DNA from: Sesamum alatum
Lineage: Eukaryota; Streptophyta; Magnoliopsida; Lamiales; Pedaliaceae
Direction of reading: 5' to 3'
Assembly: GCA_034509735.1 (NCBI GenBank)
Contig: JACGWO010000003.1
Location: 9,052,001-9,116,000, forward strand
Length of the DNA: 64,000 nucleotides
Part shown: positions 1 to 11,413 of the stretch, one piece after another
Numbering within the stretch: position 1 is the first letter of the stretch
Layout: every line of letters starts with the position of its first letter
Program-made: the position numbers and the translations under genes
Notes under the pieces: generated by a model
What the model was told of the DNA's origin: nothing
Seen by the model: the letters and a program-made list of their open reading frames with translations, nothing else
Database searches by the model: none

Positions 1-780
1 TGATATTGTTCCAGTCCTCCGTAGGTCGGCCAGAGTATCCCATGCACCTGATAGGTATGGATTTCTGGGCCTGACCGGTCAGTTGGATAATGATCCAAAG
101 ACATACGGAGAAGCGATGTCGGACATTGATTCGGACAAGTGGCTTGAGGCCATGAAATCCGAGATGGACTCGATGGGTACAAACAAGGTTTGGACCCTAG
201 TAGATCCACCCAAAGGGGTTAAACCCGTAGGGTGTAAATGGGTCTACAAACGTAAGCTTGGAGCTGACGGGGAGGTTACAACCTTCAAAGCCTGGCTTGT
301 GGCGAAAGGTTACACTCAACGACCCGGGATCGATTTTGAGGAAACCTACTCGCTCGTAGCAATGGCCAAGTCCATTCGGATACTGATTGCCATAGCAGCA
401 TGGTATGACTATGAAATATGGCAAATGGACGTGAAAATGGCTTTCCTCAACGGTTTCGTAGAGGAAGAGATCTATATGGATCAGCCGGACGGTTTCACAA
501 CTGTTGGAGAAGAGCAGAAGGTCTGCCGTCTCCAAAGGTCCATCTATGGCCTCAAACAATCTTCCGAAGCTGGAACATACGTTCTGATGAAGTCATACGG
601 GATATGATTTCACCAAGAACGAGTCCGATCCTTGTGTATACAAGAAGATCAGTGGGAGCTCAGTTGCGTTTCTGGTGCATTACGTGGATGACATCTTGCT
701 CATTGGGAATGACGCTAAGATGTTGGGTACCACTAAAGCTTGGTTGTCAACGCAATTCTCCATGAAGGATGTTAGGAATG
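1..780 (+). pseudogene. Ty1/copia reverse transcriptase remnant (element A1)
   Basis: Remnant of the copia-type reverse transcriptase, which would copy element RNA into cDNA in cytoplasmic particles. A frame open over 83-607 carries the family signatures [42 protein letters not shown] and SIYGLKQ. Frame is lost at about 562-607, where small indels break the segment before EAGTYVLMKSYG. The catalytic YVDD (HYVDDILLIG) is readable in another frame at about 675-705. The sequence begins inside pol because the window edge cuts the element, so protease and integrase lie to the left. After 780 about 170 bases present in the related copy at 40,740-40,920 are missing. RNase H, a purine tract and a group A LTR follow, so this is the 3' end of one element. 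Non-functional as it stands. Confidence 0.93.
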
Positions 781-1530
781 GCCTAGTCCTCGTAAGTTAT
801 CCAAGAAGCAGTCTCTTAAGACTGATGAGGAGCTTAAACGGATGTTGGACATCCCCTATGCTTCAGCCGTAGGCAGCATACAGTATGTTGTTTAGTGCAC
901 TAGACCTGATATGGCTTTCGCTTTGAGCGTAACAAGTCGATATCAGTCGTGTGCCGGGAGGCACACTGGAGTGCAGTCAAGACTATCCTGAAGTACCTGA
1001 AAAAGGACTAAGGACATGTTCTTGATCTACGGCGGTGGAGAGTTGATACTGGAAGGCTATAGCGACGCTAGCTCCCAGTCGGATGACGATGATGCCAAGT
1101 CTTAGTTTGGTTTTTTGTATTTAGACTAAATGGTGGCGTAGTTACTTGGAAGGGTTCCAAGCAGGCTACCACGGCAAACTCCACCATAGAGTTTTTAAAA
1201 CATAGTGGCTTTGGAAGCTGCTAAGGAGTGGTTTGGTTGATGAGCTACATCCAAGGGTTGGATGTAGTACCTAGCATTGCTAAGCCTGTAATTATCTTTT
1301 ATGATAACAACGGGACGATAGCGCTAGCAAAGGAACCGAGATCTCATCACGATCCAAGCATATTCTTAGACGCTACCATCTCTTCGAGAGATAGATAGCA
1401 GGAGTGACGTTCGGTTGGACCGAGTCAGCTTCGCAGAAAACATAGCAGATCCACTTACTAAGCCCATGTCGCAAGTTGCCCATACTCACCATCTGAATAA
1501 GAGGTTCGAGGTCAATGGCTGATTGGCTTT
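781..1530 (+). pseudogene. copia RNase H remnant (element A1)
   Basis: Decayed RNase H domain, which would degrade the RNA strand during reverse transcription. It aligns by eye with the open copy at 20,191-20,977 on the other strand: the counterparts of ARPDIAYALSVTSRYQS (about 895-950), the acidic DASxQSDDDDA stretch (about 1,065-1,100), the DNNG segment (about 1,300) and DPLTKPMS (about 1,450) are recognisable. Several stops (for example at about 893 and 1,103) and frameshifts interrupt it. It lies directly upstream of the purine tract and 3' LTR. Confidence 0.88.
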
Positions 1531-1535
1531 AGGTC

Positions 1536-1545
1536 AAGTGGGAGA
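1536..1545 (+). other. polypurine tract of element A1
   Basis: The sequence AAGTGGGAGA followed by T sits immediately before the LTR start TGTTGGAATAGG. This is the position of the plus-strand primer in LTR retrotransposons. The same tract precedes the 3' LTR of the B element at 41,631 and, reversed, the LTRs at 20,176 and 51,756. Confidence 0.85.
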
Positions 1546-1546
1546 T

Positions 1547-4500
1547 TGTTGGAATAGGTGACCAGAAAGCCAATAGGTTTGGCAATTTGTAACCTATCCG
1601 ACAACTTGATGTGAATGTAATATTATTATGTGATGAATAAGATGAGTATTCGTCACCAATGGTACCTTCTTTGTTGCGCCCATCTTACATTTGTTAAACT
1701 GGTGTTTAACTTATATCGCAACAAAGTCCACAGACCATGGATAACAACTCGTGCAGTTGGGCCACGCATTGGATGGTGGTCATGAAACCAACTGATTAAG
1801 AGTTGGGTCTGAAACGTTCCAAGTCAAGGACCTCGAGACAGGGCATCGAGAGTCCTATTGAGACTTGCGTCAATAGTCGTGTTCATTGGATGAGTGCCGT
1901 GTTTCATCGGCGACAGGCGTGGGATGCCTACACGATCTTGATGGGTTGATCGACTGGGGTCGAGCCGACTGGACTGACTCGTGGGGATCATCATATGGAA
2001 GCCTTAGAAGCTTGGTCGGTATGATTGGTTTTCCCCGGTTCCGATAGTACGGGAGTAATCCTCAGACTTGAGGGATCATGGCAGTCGCGTGCACAGGACG
2101 GCTGTATCTTGGATCTGGCGAGAGGTAATCATTCTGTAAGATGATTATTATAAGCCTTGTCCAGTGCAGTCAGAATGTGTAGCGAGGCCGGTGGATTCCA
2201 AGAAGAGGATCCGTCCCCTGTCAGTATGTGACAGAGGTATCTCCTATGCACTCGGAGACACGTTCATCCTGTTTGAAGCTGTGGCCACAGTGGTTGGTCG
2301 AACAAGGAATGGTTTCCTGTGTCGACGCAATGAAGCATACGTGGTCTCGAGTATTAAGCATAGATGCCTAGTCAAGGATGGGAACCGACGCCCAATTCCA
2401 TACCCTAGACTAAGGCCGGGAGACGGTAGACGGAAGCATCGTACCCGTACGGAATCGGCGCCTAAATGTTCACGCCAATTCACCTAGTCTCTAGTGCCAT
2501 GGACCGTTGCTAGACGACCACCCATGGTAACGGGCCCTTGTGGGACACAGGCCTAAGTCTAGCTGAGGGTGAACCTAAAGGGTCACACACAAATCACCGA
2601 GGAGGTTGAGAGATCGACTTGGAGTCAATCTCGAAGGATAAAATAAGTAATTGGATTACTTAAGGGAAAGTCCATTGGATGGACGGGCCGATATTGTATC
2701 GGGCTTTCATTTAATCGGTAAATTGGATTTTTGATTAAATATGGAAAGTTGAGATGTTGAGACGTTAGATCTTTTAATTGGATTAAAAGATCAACGGGAA
2801 TAATTTAAGTGGACATTTATTGGATTTAATATTGGGTTCGTCGTAATTAGATTACGATAAAACCCGGTCCGTTAAATTATACCCGAGAGGAGAAATAATT
2901 CCTAATTTGGAATAGGAAGAAGTTGGACTTCTTCCCTTAATTAAACTTGGCCGACATGCTCCCTTGGAGGAAGCAAAACCAGCCATGTTACATGCTAGTT
3001 TGTATCTTGAGTTATCTCTTTTGGAAAGAGACAAATCAACTCCAATAAAGCTCTTCCCTTTTGGTATGATTTGATCATACCATAAATTTTGGTAGGCTTG
3101 ATTGAAGAATTGATGGTGATTGATTGCAATGAATCTAGTGTTGGAATAGGTAACCAGAAAGCCAATAGGTTTGGCAATTTGTAACCTATCCGACAACTTG
3201 ATGTGAATGTAATATTATTATGTGATGAATAAGATGAGTATTCATCACCAATGGTACCTTCTTTGTTGCGCTCATCTTACATTTGTTAAAACGGTGTTTA
3301 ACTTATATCGCAACAAAGCCCACAGACCATAGATAACAACTCGTGCAGTTGGGCCACGCATTGGATGGTGGTCATGAAACCAACTGATTAAGAGTTGGGT
3401 CAGAAACGTTCCAAGTCAAGGACCTCGAGACAGGGCATCGAGAGTCCTATTGAGACTTGCGTCAAGAGTCGTGTTCATTGGATGAGTGCCGTGTTTCGTC
3501 GGCGACAGGCGTGGGACGCCTACACGATCTTGATGGGTTGGTCGACTGGGGTTGAGCCGACTGGACTGACTCGCGGGGATCATCATATGGAAGCCTTGGA
3601 GGCTTGGTCGGTATGATTGGTTTTCCCCGATTCCGATAGTACGGGAGTAATCCTCAGACTTGAGGGATCATGGCAGTCGCGTGCACAGGACGGCTGTATC
3701 TTGGATCTGGCGAGAGGTAATCATTCTGTAAGGTGATTATTATAAGCCTTATCCAGTGCAGTCAGAATGTGTAGCGAGGACGGTGGATTCCAAGAAGAGG
3801 ATCCGTCCCCTGTCAGTATGTGACAGAGGTATCTCCTATGCACTCGGAGACACGTTCATGCTATTTGAAGCTGTGGCCACAGTGGTTGGTCGAACAGGGA
3901 ATGGTTTCCTGTGTCGACGCAATGAAGCATACGTGGTCTCGAGTATTAAGCATAGACGCCTAGTCAAGGATGGGAACCGACGCCCAATTCCATACCCTAG
4001 ACTAAGGCCGGGAGACGGTAGACGGAAGGATCGTACCCGTACGGAATCGGCGCCTAAATGTTCACGCCAATTCACCTAGTCTCTAGTGCCATGGACCGTT
4101 GCTAGACGGCCACCCATGGTAACGGGCCCTTGTGGGACACGGGCCCAAGTCTAGCTGAGGGTGAACCTAAAGGGTCACACACAAATCACCAAGGAGGTTG
4201 AGAGATCGACTTGGAGTCAATCTCGAAGGATAAAATAAGTAATTGGATTACTTAAGGGAAAGTCCATTGGATGGACGGGCCGATATTGTATCGGGCTTCA
4301 TTTAATCGGTAAATTGAATTTTCGATTAAATATGGAAAGTTGAGATGTTGAGACGTTAGATCTTTTAATTGGATTAAAAGATCAACGGGAATAATTTAAG
4401 TGGACATTAAATTGGATTTAATATTGGGTTCGTCGTAATTGGATTACGATAAAACCCGGTCCGTTAAATTATACCCGAGAGGAGAAATAATTCCTAATTT

Positions 4501-6006
4501 GGAATGGGAAGAAGCTGGACTTCTTTCCTTAATTAAACATGGCCGACATGCTGCCTTGGAGGAAGCAAAATCAGCCATGTTTCATGCTAGGTGGTATGTT
4601 GACTTGTCTCTTTTGGAAAGAGACAAATCAACTCCAATCAAGCTCTTCCCTTTTGGTATGATTTGATCATACCATAAATTTTGGTAGGCTTGATTGAAGA
4701 ATTGATGGTGATTGATTGGAATGAATCTAGACATCTTTGGATGAACCTAGACACATTCCAATAATCACATTAATTATGTATATATATTAGAATATACAAC
4801 ACCTAGCATAAGTGATTCATTATTCATCTTTTTCTAGGAAAAAGTGAAGATAAAAATCCTCTCCTCTCTCTCAATTTTCATGCTCCCTCCCTCTCTTACA
4901 CTTGTGTTCTTCACTTGATTTTGAATCAAGAAGAAGAACAAAGTAAGTTTAAGAGAACACTAATTCATAGTGTTCTTCTCTTAAACCGATTCCTTCCTAA
5001 ACCCGTTCTTTTCTAGCAAGAAGAACGTGTGTTTCTTCCGGTGTGGTGTGGATCACCTTTGGAGAATCCATACGTTTGGATTTCGTGAGCATTCCGGAGA
5101 AGGAACAACGCTAGTAGCCGGGAGCATACGCTAAACAATCAAAGGTAACGGTTTATTACGCTTTGATTGATTCCATTTATATATCTATGCCCTATGTGTT
5201 TAAATATATGTTTTAATATTTACACATCCTACATCGAACGCCCGGTTGAGCACCCAAGGGTACACCCCTTGGGATTCGCATATTTAAATTTGATTTAAAT
5301 TTGTGCACGTTTTCTGGCTTTCTCGCTTCCGCTCGTGCTCCCGGGCGGATCCGGTTGTCCTTCATCTAGACATCCTTGGATGAACCTAGACACATTCCAA
5401 TAATCACATTAATTATGTATATATATTAGAATATACAACACCAAGCATAAGTGATTCATTATTCATCTTTTTCTAGGAAAAAGAGAAGACAAAAAAATCC
5501 TCTCCTCTCTCTCAATTTTCGTGCTCTCTCCCTCTCTTACACTTGTGTTCTTCACTTGATTTTGAATCAAGAAGAAGAACAAAGTAAGTTTAAGAGAACA
5601 CTAATTCATAGTGTTCTTCTCTTAAACCGATTCCTTCCTAAACCCGTTCTTTTCTAGCAAGAAGAACGTGTGTTTCTTCCGGTTGTGTGTGGATCACCTT
5701 TGGAGAATCCATATGTTTGGATTTCGTGAGCATTTCGGAGAAGGAACAACGCTAGTAGCCGGGAGCATATGCTAAACAATCAAAGGTAACGATTTATTAC
5801 GCTTTGATTGGTTTCATTTATATATCTATGCCCTATGTGCTTAAATACATGTTTTAATATTTACACATCCTACATCGAACGCCCGGTTGAGCACCCAAGG
5901 GTACACCCCTTGGGATTCGGGTATTTTGAATTTGATTTAAATTTACACACAATTTCTTGCTTTCTCGCTTCCGCTCGCGCTCCCGGGCGGATCCGCTTGT
6001 CCTTCA
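1547..6006 (+). repeat. 3' LTR of A1, group A, split by a nested LTR
   Basis: Group A LTR running from TGTTGGAATAGG to TGTCCTTCA. It is in two pieces, 1,547-3,138 and 5,370-6,006, separated by a second LTR of the same group plus one TCTAG duplication. The pieces add up to about 2,229 bases, matching other group A LTRs here. To its right lies minus-strand gag of element B1, so A1 inserted into that gag. The left LTR and left target duplication of A1 are outside the window. Short open frames inside (for example 2,164-2,487) recur only because LTR copies are alike. Confidence 0.93.
3139..5364 (+). repeat. solo LTR, group A, nested in the A1 3' LTR
   Basis: Complete 2,226-base LTR from TGTTGGAATAGG to TTGTCCTTCA with no internal region attached. 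It is flanked by a perfect 5-bp target duplication TCTAG (3,134-3,138 and 5,365-5,369), after which the host LTR resumes exactly. It is best explained as insertion of a whole A element followed by LTR-LTR recombination. A TATA-like AT run with TATATATT lies at about 4,777-4,790. Confidence 0.95.
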
Positions 6007-6535
6007 TCATGTTGTAGTTGACGATAAATTGGTCAAAGGAGGGTGGGAGTGACTGAAGGATCACATCTATGTACGTTTCATTATCGAGACCTGCCTTTAG
6101 GTCCTCGAGCTTTTCCACCAGGGTAAGCATTTTAATCCCGTGCTCTTGTACAGAGGATCCTTCTGTCACTTTAGTTCCAAAGAACGCCTTGGTCATGACA
6201 TACCTAGTATGCCGATCTGGGACTGCATAGCAATCCTTAAGGCGAGCCATTATGGAAGGGACGTCGTCTAGCCTTTCATACTGCTTCTGAATTTCATTCG
6301 TCACCGAAGCAAGTATGACGCTACGGACCTTCCAGTTATCCTTATGCCAAGTCTCGAACGTCTCACGTTCTTCTGGCGTGGATCCTTCCGGCAAGGTCCT
6401 AGGGAGAGGCTCGTCCATGACGTAGCCTTTGTTCTCATAATCCAGGACTATCCTGAGATTTCACAACCAGTCGTTGTAATTTGTTCCATTGAATTTGTTT
6501 GTCTCAAGAATGGTTGAAAGTGGGTTCTTAGATAT
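6007..6535 (-). pseudogene. copia gag, 5' part (element B1, minus strand)
   Basis: N-terminal capsid part of copia Gag, which would assemble the virus-like particle. Long open stretch containing YVMDEPLPRTLPEG, ETWHKDN, ASVTNEIQKQYERLDD and FIVNYNM; this matches the gag at 26,926 on the plus strand and belongs to the UBN2/Retrotran_gag type. The expected start codon reads ATA instead of ATG at 6,533-6,535, so initiation at the usual site is lost. At the other end the frame is cut after NYNM by insertion of element A1; the rest of B1 lies beyond the left edge of the window. Confidence 0.92.
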
Positions 6536-8690
6536 TTTTAAATCTACATTTAGAAAACAGCGCGCGATCAGCAGAAAATAAAAGACGGTAGTTTGACAAA
6601 ATAATTAAATGCTTGGTCTTTAGTCATTTAATCCTCCCACTATTTATACGAAAACACGATACTCTCAAACATGATTTTCGGAAAATCCTTTCCTAGTGGG
6701 CTTGGGATCCACAACGATTTTTCCCATACCCCGCTTTTACGATTCGTATGGAAAAGATCCTGTGGGAGGTATTCCATACCATTCTCGTTCCATGAGATTC
6801 CCAAGATTATTGCCTCACTCTTTCACATGATCCCGAGGACTCCAAGCGAATCATGCTAATTGGGCATTAGACCCAACCCAATCGACCGAGCCACAGACCC
6901 ACTGGTACCCCCACGACTCGTGAGACAGTAACAGCAGCCCATTTTTCGTTCATGACATAGTACAGCTTCTTTTAAGTACCATAACGTGCCACGACTCGTG
7001 AGACCATGCTATTGACCTAAAACAGCTTCCTCACTATGCCATGGATTGGAAGGCATGGACAAACTCCTAGAGTTCAAGTCCATTTTGTCTAGGGTCTAAT
7101 ATTTCAACATTGGTCCAACCAATGTGAGAGTAGTAAATGACCGAGATCTCATAATAAATAAACATTCACACATTCATCCATAATGCGTAAATTAAACCAT
7201 CCATAGCAGTTATATGATAAATAAAAACCCATTCATCCATCATAATAACCACATGCAAAATTAAAGCCTAGCACTCCCCTGTTGGATGATCACGAGCCCG
7301 AATCCTAAGCGACCCACTGAGCCCGCAGTGGATCTATGGTCAATCTAGGGTTGGTCCTATACTATTACATTAATAGTAACCCAATCATCATGCTGATGAG
7401 CCTTGGTCTCTTTTCTCTTTCTTCACTTCATGGAAAACTCCAAGGGACCTCCCGTCTGGGCTCTCCATGTGGTCCTTCCTTCTTCTCCACCAATTACAAA
7501 AATAGAAACATCACTCCTAGTCAACTCTCATTACATATTAAAAAATAGAAACCCCAGCGAAAACCCGGGGGGAGTACATAAGGAGGGAGGTAGAATGCCT
7601 TATTATTCCAAGGCAACTAGAAAGAGAGAAGGAGAAAGCAGTAAAAGAGGCACACAGGCCCAACAGAAAATTAAACCATACATTCGGTCAAGGGCTCGTG
7701 ATCATCCATTTCCATCCAACACACATAATCACATGATCTAATCACATAATTACAATATACCAACAATTCATGATTTCCAATCATAATCATTCAAGATAAG
7801 AAATAAATGAACATGTGCGTAACGTGTGAAAAATAAAACACAAATTTTGGTAACAATATTTTCTCGTTTTAGGAAAACCTTTCCTCATTATTTCAAGTAA
7901 AACAACCCCGGGATTCCAAATCCAATATATTTTACTCCTAAAATAATGTCTTTAGGAAATTAGGCAAAATTGAACCCAAAAATGAATTTTTTTCAGAATT
8001 AATTCAAAATTAAAACTAAAAATAAATTAAAAAATAAAAAGAAAACAATACTAGGGTTCAAAACCCTAGCTGCAGCACCGGCCGCCGTAGCGTGCGCACA
8101 GGGCAGCATGCTGGTCGGCCTGCGTGCGCGCACGCGCGCCTGGGCGACAGCATGCTGCACGGCCTGGTGTTCCGGTAGGCCGTCGCGCGCGCGCTGGCCT
8201 GTTGGTCGCCAGCCGCGCATCTGCGCCTGCGCAGTGCACACGCAGACGTGCACTGGGCACGCCTACCGTGCGCGCGCGCGCGCAGACACCTCCGTCTGCG
8301 TGCGCGTGCACCTGGCGACGCTGCCTGGTGCCCGTCCGCGCGCGGATTCTCTGGCACGCAGCCGTGCACGCGCGCCTGGAAGCGCCGCCCTGGCTGCGCG
8401 CTGCCCTGCGCGACCGGCGGATGCCTGCGCGCGCCTGCCCTGCCGGCAGCGCATGGCTGCGCGTGGCCAGCTCTCCCGGCTGGCCGGTTGCGGTGTTTCT
8501 CGTTTTCCGTTCAATTTTTCCACCCCCGTTTCCCAAGAAAAAACAGAAGATACCAATTTGCAGAAATTCTCACGAATTGAAAGCAATAAAACGACATGCT
8601 TTAAAATCAAGAAAATCAAGATTTAATTAAAAAACATGCCAAGATCACGTTTCATGCTTAAAACGCACATAAATCCTAGGCCTATACACC
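6536..8690 (-). other. long untranslated leader of element B1
   Basis: About 2.15 kb between primer site and gag on the minus strand. It is collinear with the leader of the full B element at 24,634-26,925, so this is a genuine part of the element. It is AT-rich except for a CpG-rich island at about 8,083-8,492, where runs of GCGCGC produce overlapping arginine/alanine-rich open frames on both strands; I do not regard these as genes. A small hairpin (CTAGGGTT / AACCCTAG, 8,051-8,069) borders the island. Confidence 0.85.
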
Positions 8691-8709
8691 GAACCGGGCT
8701 CTGATACCA
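8691..8709 (-). other. primer binding site of element B1
   Basis: The reverse complement reads TGGTATCAGAGCCCGGTTC, one base from the LTR boundary. It is complementary to the 3' end of initiator tRNA-Met, the usual minus-strand primer of plant copia elements. Confidence 0.92.
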
Positions 8710-8710
8710 C

Positions 8711-10654
8711 TGAAAAGAATGTGTGGATCGTCCCGGGAAATTGCCCGAATGCGGAAGCGCGGTATAAAATAAAATACGGAATTTAAAACATGCTTTTAAA
8801 TTCCCTATTTTATTTTATAAACAACACACAATAATCATGGAGGCCATAGGATTGAAAATTAAAAGAGATGGAAATATTAAAACGAGACCTACCCGTTGTC
8901 GTTTTCGTCTTCAACGGCTACACGCGTTGTTCCCCGTTTTGCACCAAGATCTCGTTCTTGAGACCCTCCAAATCGTGACACACAATCCACCCACGTATCT
9001 TGAACATCGTGCTAGCAACGAGCAAGTATAATTTATTGGAGTGGATGAATCAATAACACGTTATGAATTAACGGTATTGATTCATCAATGTTCTAATGTT
9101 CCAAGAACAAGAGAACAAGAAAAGATGTTTTCTTGGAGAGAGAGAGGACGGACGAGAGGGAGAGAAACGAGAGAGGGAGTGTGTTGTGTGTGTGTTGGAA
9201 TTCCAAGAATCATCAACCTTCAAAAGGTGCAAGGCTAGGGGTTTATATAGAGGAGGAGTTTAATCCTCTTTAAACTCCAACTCTTTAGAAGCTTAATTTG
9301 ACTAGGATTTTGACCTAGTCAAAGTCCTAGTCAATGTAGAATTTGACCTTATCAAATTCAACCCTAGCCTTTTATCTCTCCCATTAAATCTCAACCATTA
9401 ATTTAATTTAATGGAATATTTAAATCCTATTAAATATTCCAAAAGGCCAAATAAATATAATAAATGAATATTAATATTTATTCTAGACCCATTAAATTAA
9501 TTCCCTTAATAAATCCAATTTATTAATTTAATTCCATTTATCATATAGAAGGAATTAATTCTCCAAGAAAATATAGGACCCGATTAAATCCAATTTAATC
9601 ATTCCTTTACTCCAATATTTAATTCCAAATTAAATACTAAGTGTGTGTGGATAGTGTGTGACTCTTTAGGTTCACCTTTCAGCTAGACTTGGTCGGATTC
9701 CTAGAATCCGTCCGTTACCATGGGTGGCCATCTAGCAACGGTCCATGGCACTAGAGACTAGGTGAAATATTCGGGGATGAACATTTAGGCTCTAACTGTA
9801 CACTTGTCCTTCTGTCTTCGGTCTCATCACTTAGGGTCTAAGGCACGGAAAATGCAGGTACCCATTTTGGACCTAAGTGTCGGTCTATCCTTACTAAACG
9901 CCGCAAGGGAAACCTTCCCTTCTGTTCAGTTACTGTGGCCACAGATTTTAGGAACAAGACACAGAGCATACATGAGACTCAACTGTCAATGCCTTTTGAC
10001 AGGAGACAGATCCTTTCTTGGAAACTACTGTCACTCTATACACCAGAGCTGCACTAGACATGGCTTATGACTACTCAAGAGTATTTTGGCAATCTCTCAC
10101 CATATCTAAGATACAGACCTGATGTACAGATAAACTCAGCAGTTCCTCAAGTCAAAGGACTTAACCTGTACCGTTGGAACCAAGAATACGCGTCATACCT
10201 TGCAGACCATACTCAAGGTCCTCCGTAAGACGGTTCCCACGAGTCACCTCAGTCAGCTGCTTCCTAGCATGCTAACCCACTAACACTGCTTAGACGACCT
10301 TCGTCACCCGTCGATGAAATACGACAGCAGATGCTTAGTGCAAGTCTCAAGGGAATCTCAGTACCCATTTTCGAGATTCCTTGACTTGGAGATTTCCAGA
10401 CTGATTCGGTAAGACTGATTTCATGGACCTACCTCCAAGCGTAGTCCCAGTCCCCAAAATCGATTCTCAGTCCATGGGCTTTGTTTGCGTAGTGAACAGA
10501 TATGTAATAGCAGATATAAGTGAACGTAAACAAAGTGTTGCCATATGAACTTCACTTCTTTGTTCATAAATATTTTTATCAAACACCAGAAATTGTCTAG
10601 ACATAGGTTACATATTCCCGCCAAAATTAGCTTACATGGCCACCTATTCTAACA
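8711..10654 (-). repeat. 5' LTR of element B1, group B
   Basis: Group B LTR of 1,944 bases, on the minus strand from TGTTAGAATAGG to CTTTTCA. On the plus strand it begins TGAAAAGAATG and ends CCTATTCTAACA. A TATA box (TATATAAA on the minus strand) lies at 9,242-9,249. The primer site is adjacent, so this is the 5' LTR. To its right is gag-leader sequence of another, plus-strand element, the insertion host. The matching left target duplication is off-window. Confidence 0.93.
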
Positions 10655-10892
10655 TGGAATACCTCCCACAAAGTTCTTTTCCATGCGAATCGTAAAAGCA
10701 GGGTATGGAAAATTTCGTTGTGGATCCCAAGCCCACTAGGAAAAGGTTTTCTGAAAACAACATTTGAGAGTGGCATATTTTCGTATAAATAGTGGGAGCA
10801 TTAAATGACTGAAGTCCAAGTCTTTAATTATTATTTAGACACCACTTTCATTGTGCTGATTGTATGCTTTATTTTTAAATATAAATTTAAAC
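10655..10892 (+). other. leader end of fragmentary element E
   Basis: Plus-strand sequence collinear with the leader of the B element just before its gag (about 26,685-26,925), including the CGTATAAATAGTGGGAG block. Its own 5' LTR is not seen; it must lie left of the B1 insertion. This is the host sequence into which B1 inserted. Confidence 0.8.
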
Positions 10893-11085
10893 CATGTCTA
10901 AGAATCCTTTATCCTCCATACTTGAGACAAACAAATTCAATGGAATGAATTACAACAACTGGTCGTACAATCTGAGGATAGTCCTCAATTATGAAAACCA
11001 AGGCTATGTCATGGACAAGCTGTTCCCACGCACTTATGGCACGGTGAGCTTGTTTCCTACAAATACTTGAGAGTGTGGGGTAGCC
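10893..11085 (+). pseudogene. gag start fused to integrase fragment (element E)
   Basis: The frame opens with ATG at 10,893 and reads MSKNPLSSILETNKFNG and NLRIVLNYENQGYVMDK, the N-terminus of copia Gag. At about 11,030 it jumps to a late integrase segment (counterpart of WHGKPASYNYLKVWGSP at about 28,880-28,940), so nearly 2 kb of gag-protease-integrase is deleted. The join continues to about 11,085, where a truncated minus-strand LTR begins. Confidence 0.85.
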
Positions 11086-11371
11086 CTACCAATTGTCGTT
11101 TTCTCCTTCTAACCGGTACTCGTGTTGTTTCCTAATTTGCTCCAAGATCTCGTATAGGAGATCCTCTAATTCGTACACGCAATCCGACCATGTATCTTGA
11201 TCGTCGTGCTAGCGAAAGAGCAAGTATATTTTTGGAGAAGACGGATCAATCAAACATTATTGATTAACGAGATCAATCCTCCTTAATGTTCAATTGTCAA
11301 AACAAAAAGAACAAGAAAAGAGTTTCTTGGAAGGAGGAGAGACGCACGGCCGAGAGGGAGAGGGAGGAGAC

Positions 11372-11413
<42 letters not shown>

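Noticed and set aside
2164..2487. 107-codon frame in group A LTRs, repeated at 3,756-4,079 and in part at 44,999-45,271
   Set aside because: It recurs because it is inside near-identical LTR copies; overlapping antisense frames exist at the same place and no protein family is recognisable.
5870..6006. Extension of the gag reading frame into the A LTR (C-terminus of the 182-codon minus frame)
   Set aside because: The insertion joint at 6,006/6,007 explains it: the last about 45 codons come from LTR sequence read by chance.
11374..11411. GT run as regulatory Z-DNA element
   Set aside because: It is an expanded microsatellite in one truncated LTR only; nothing supports a function.
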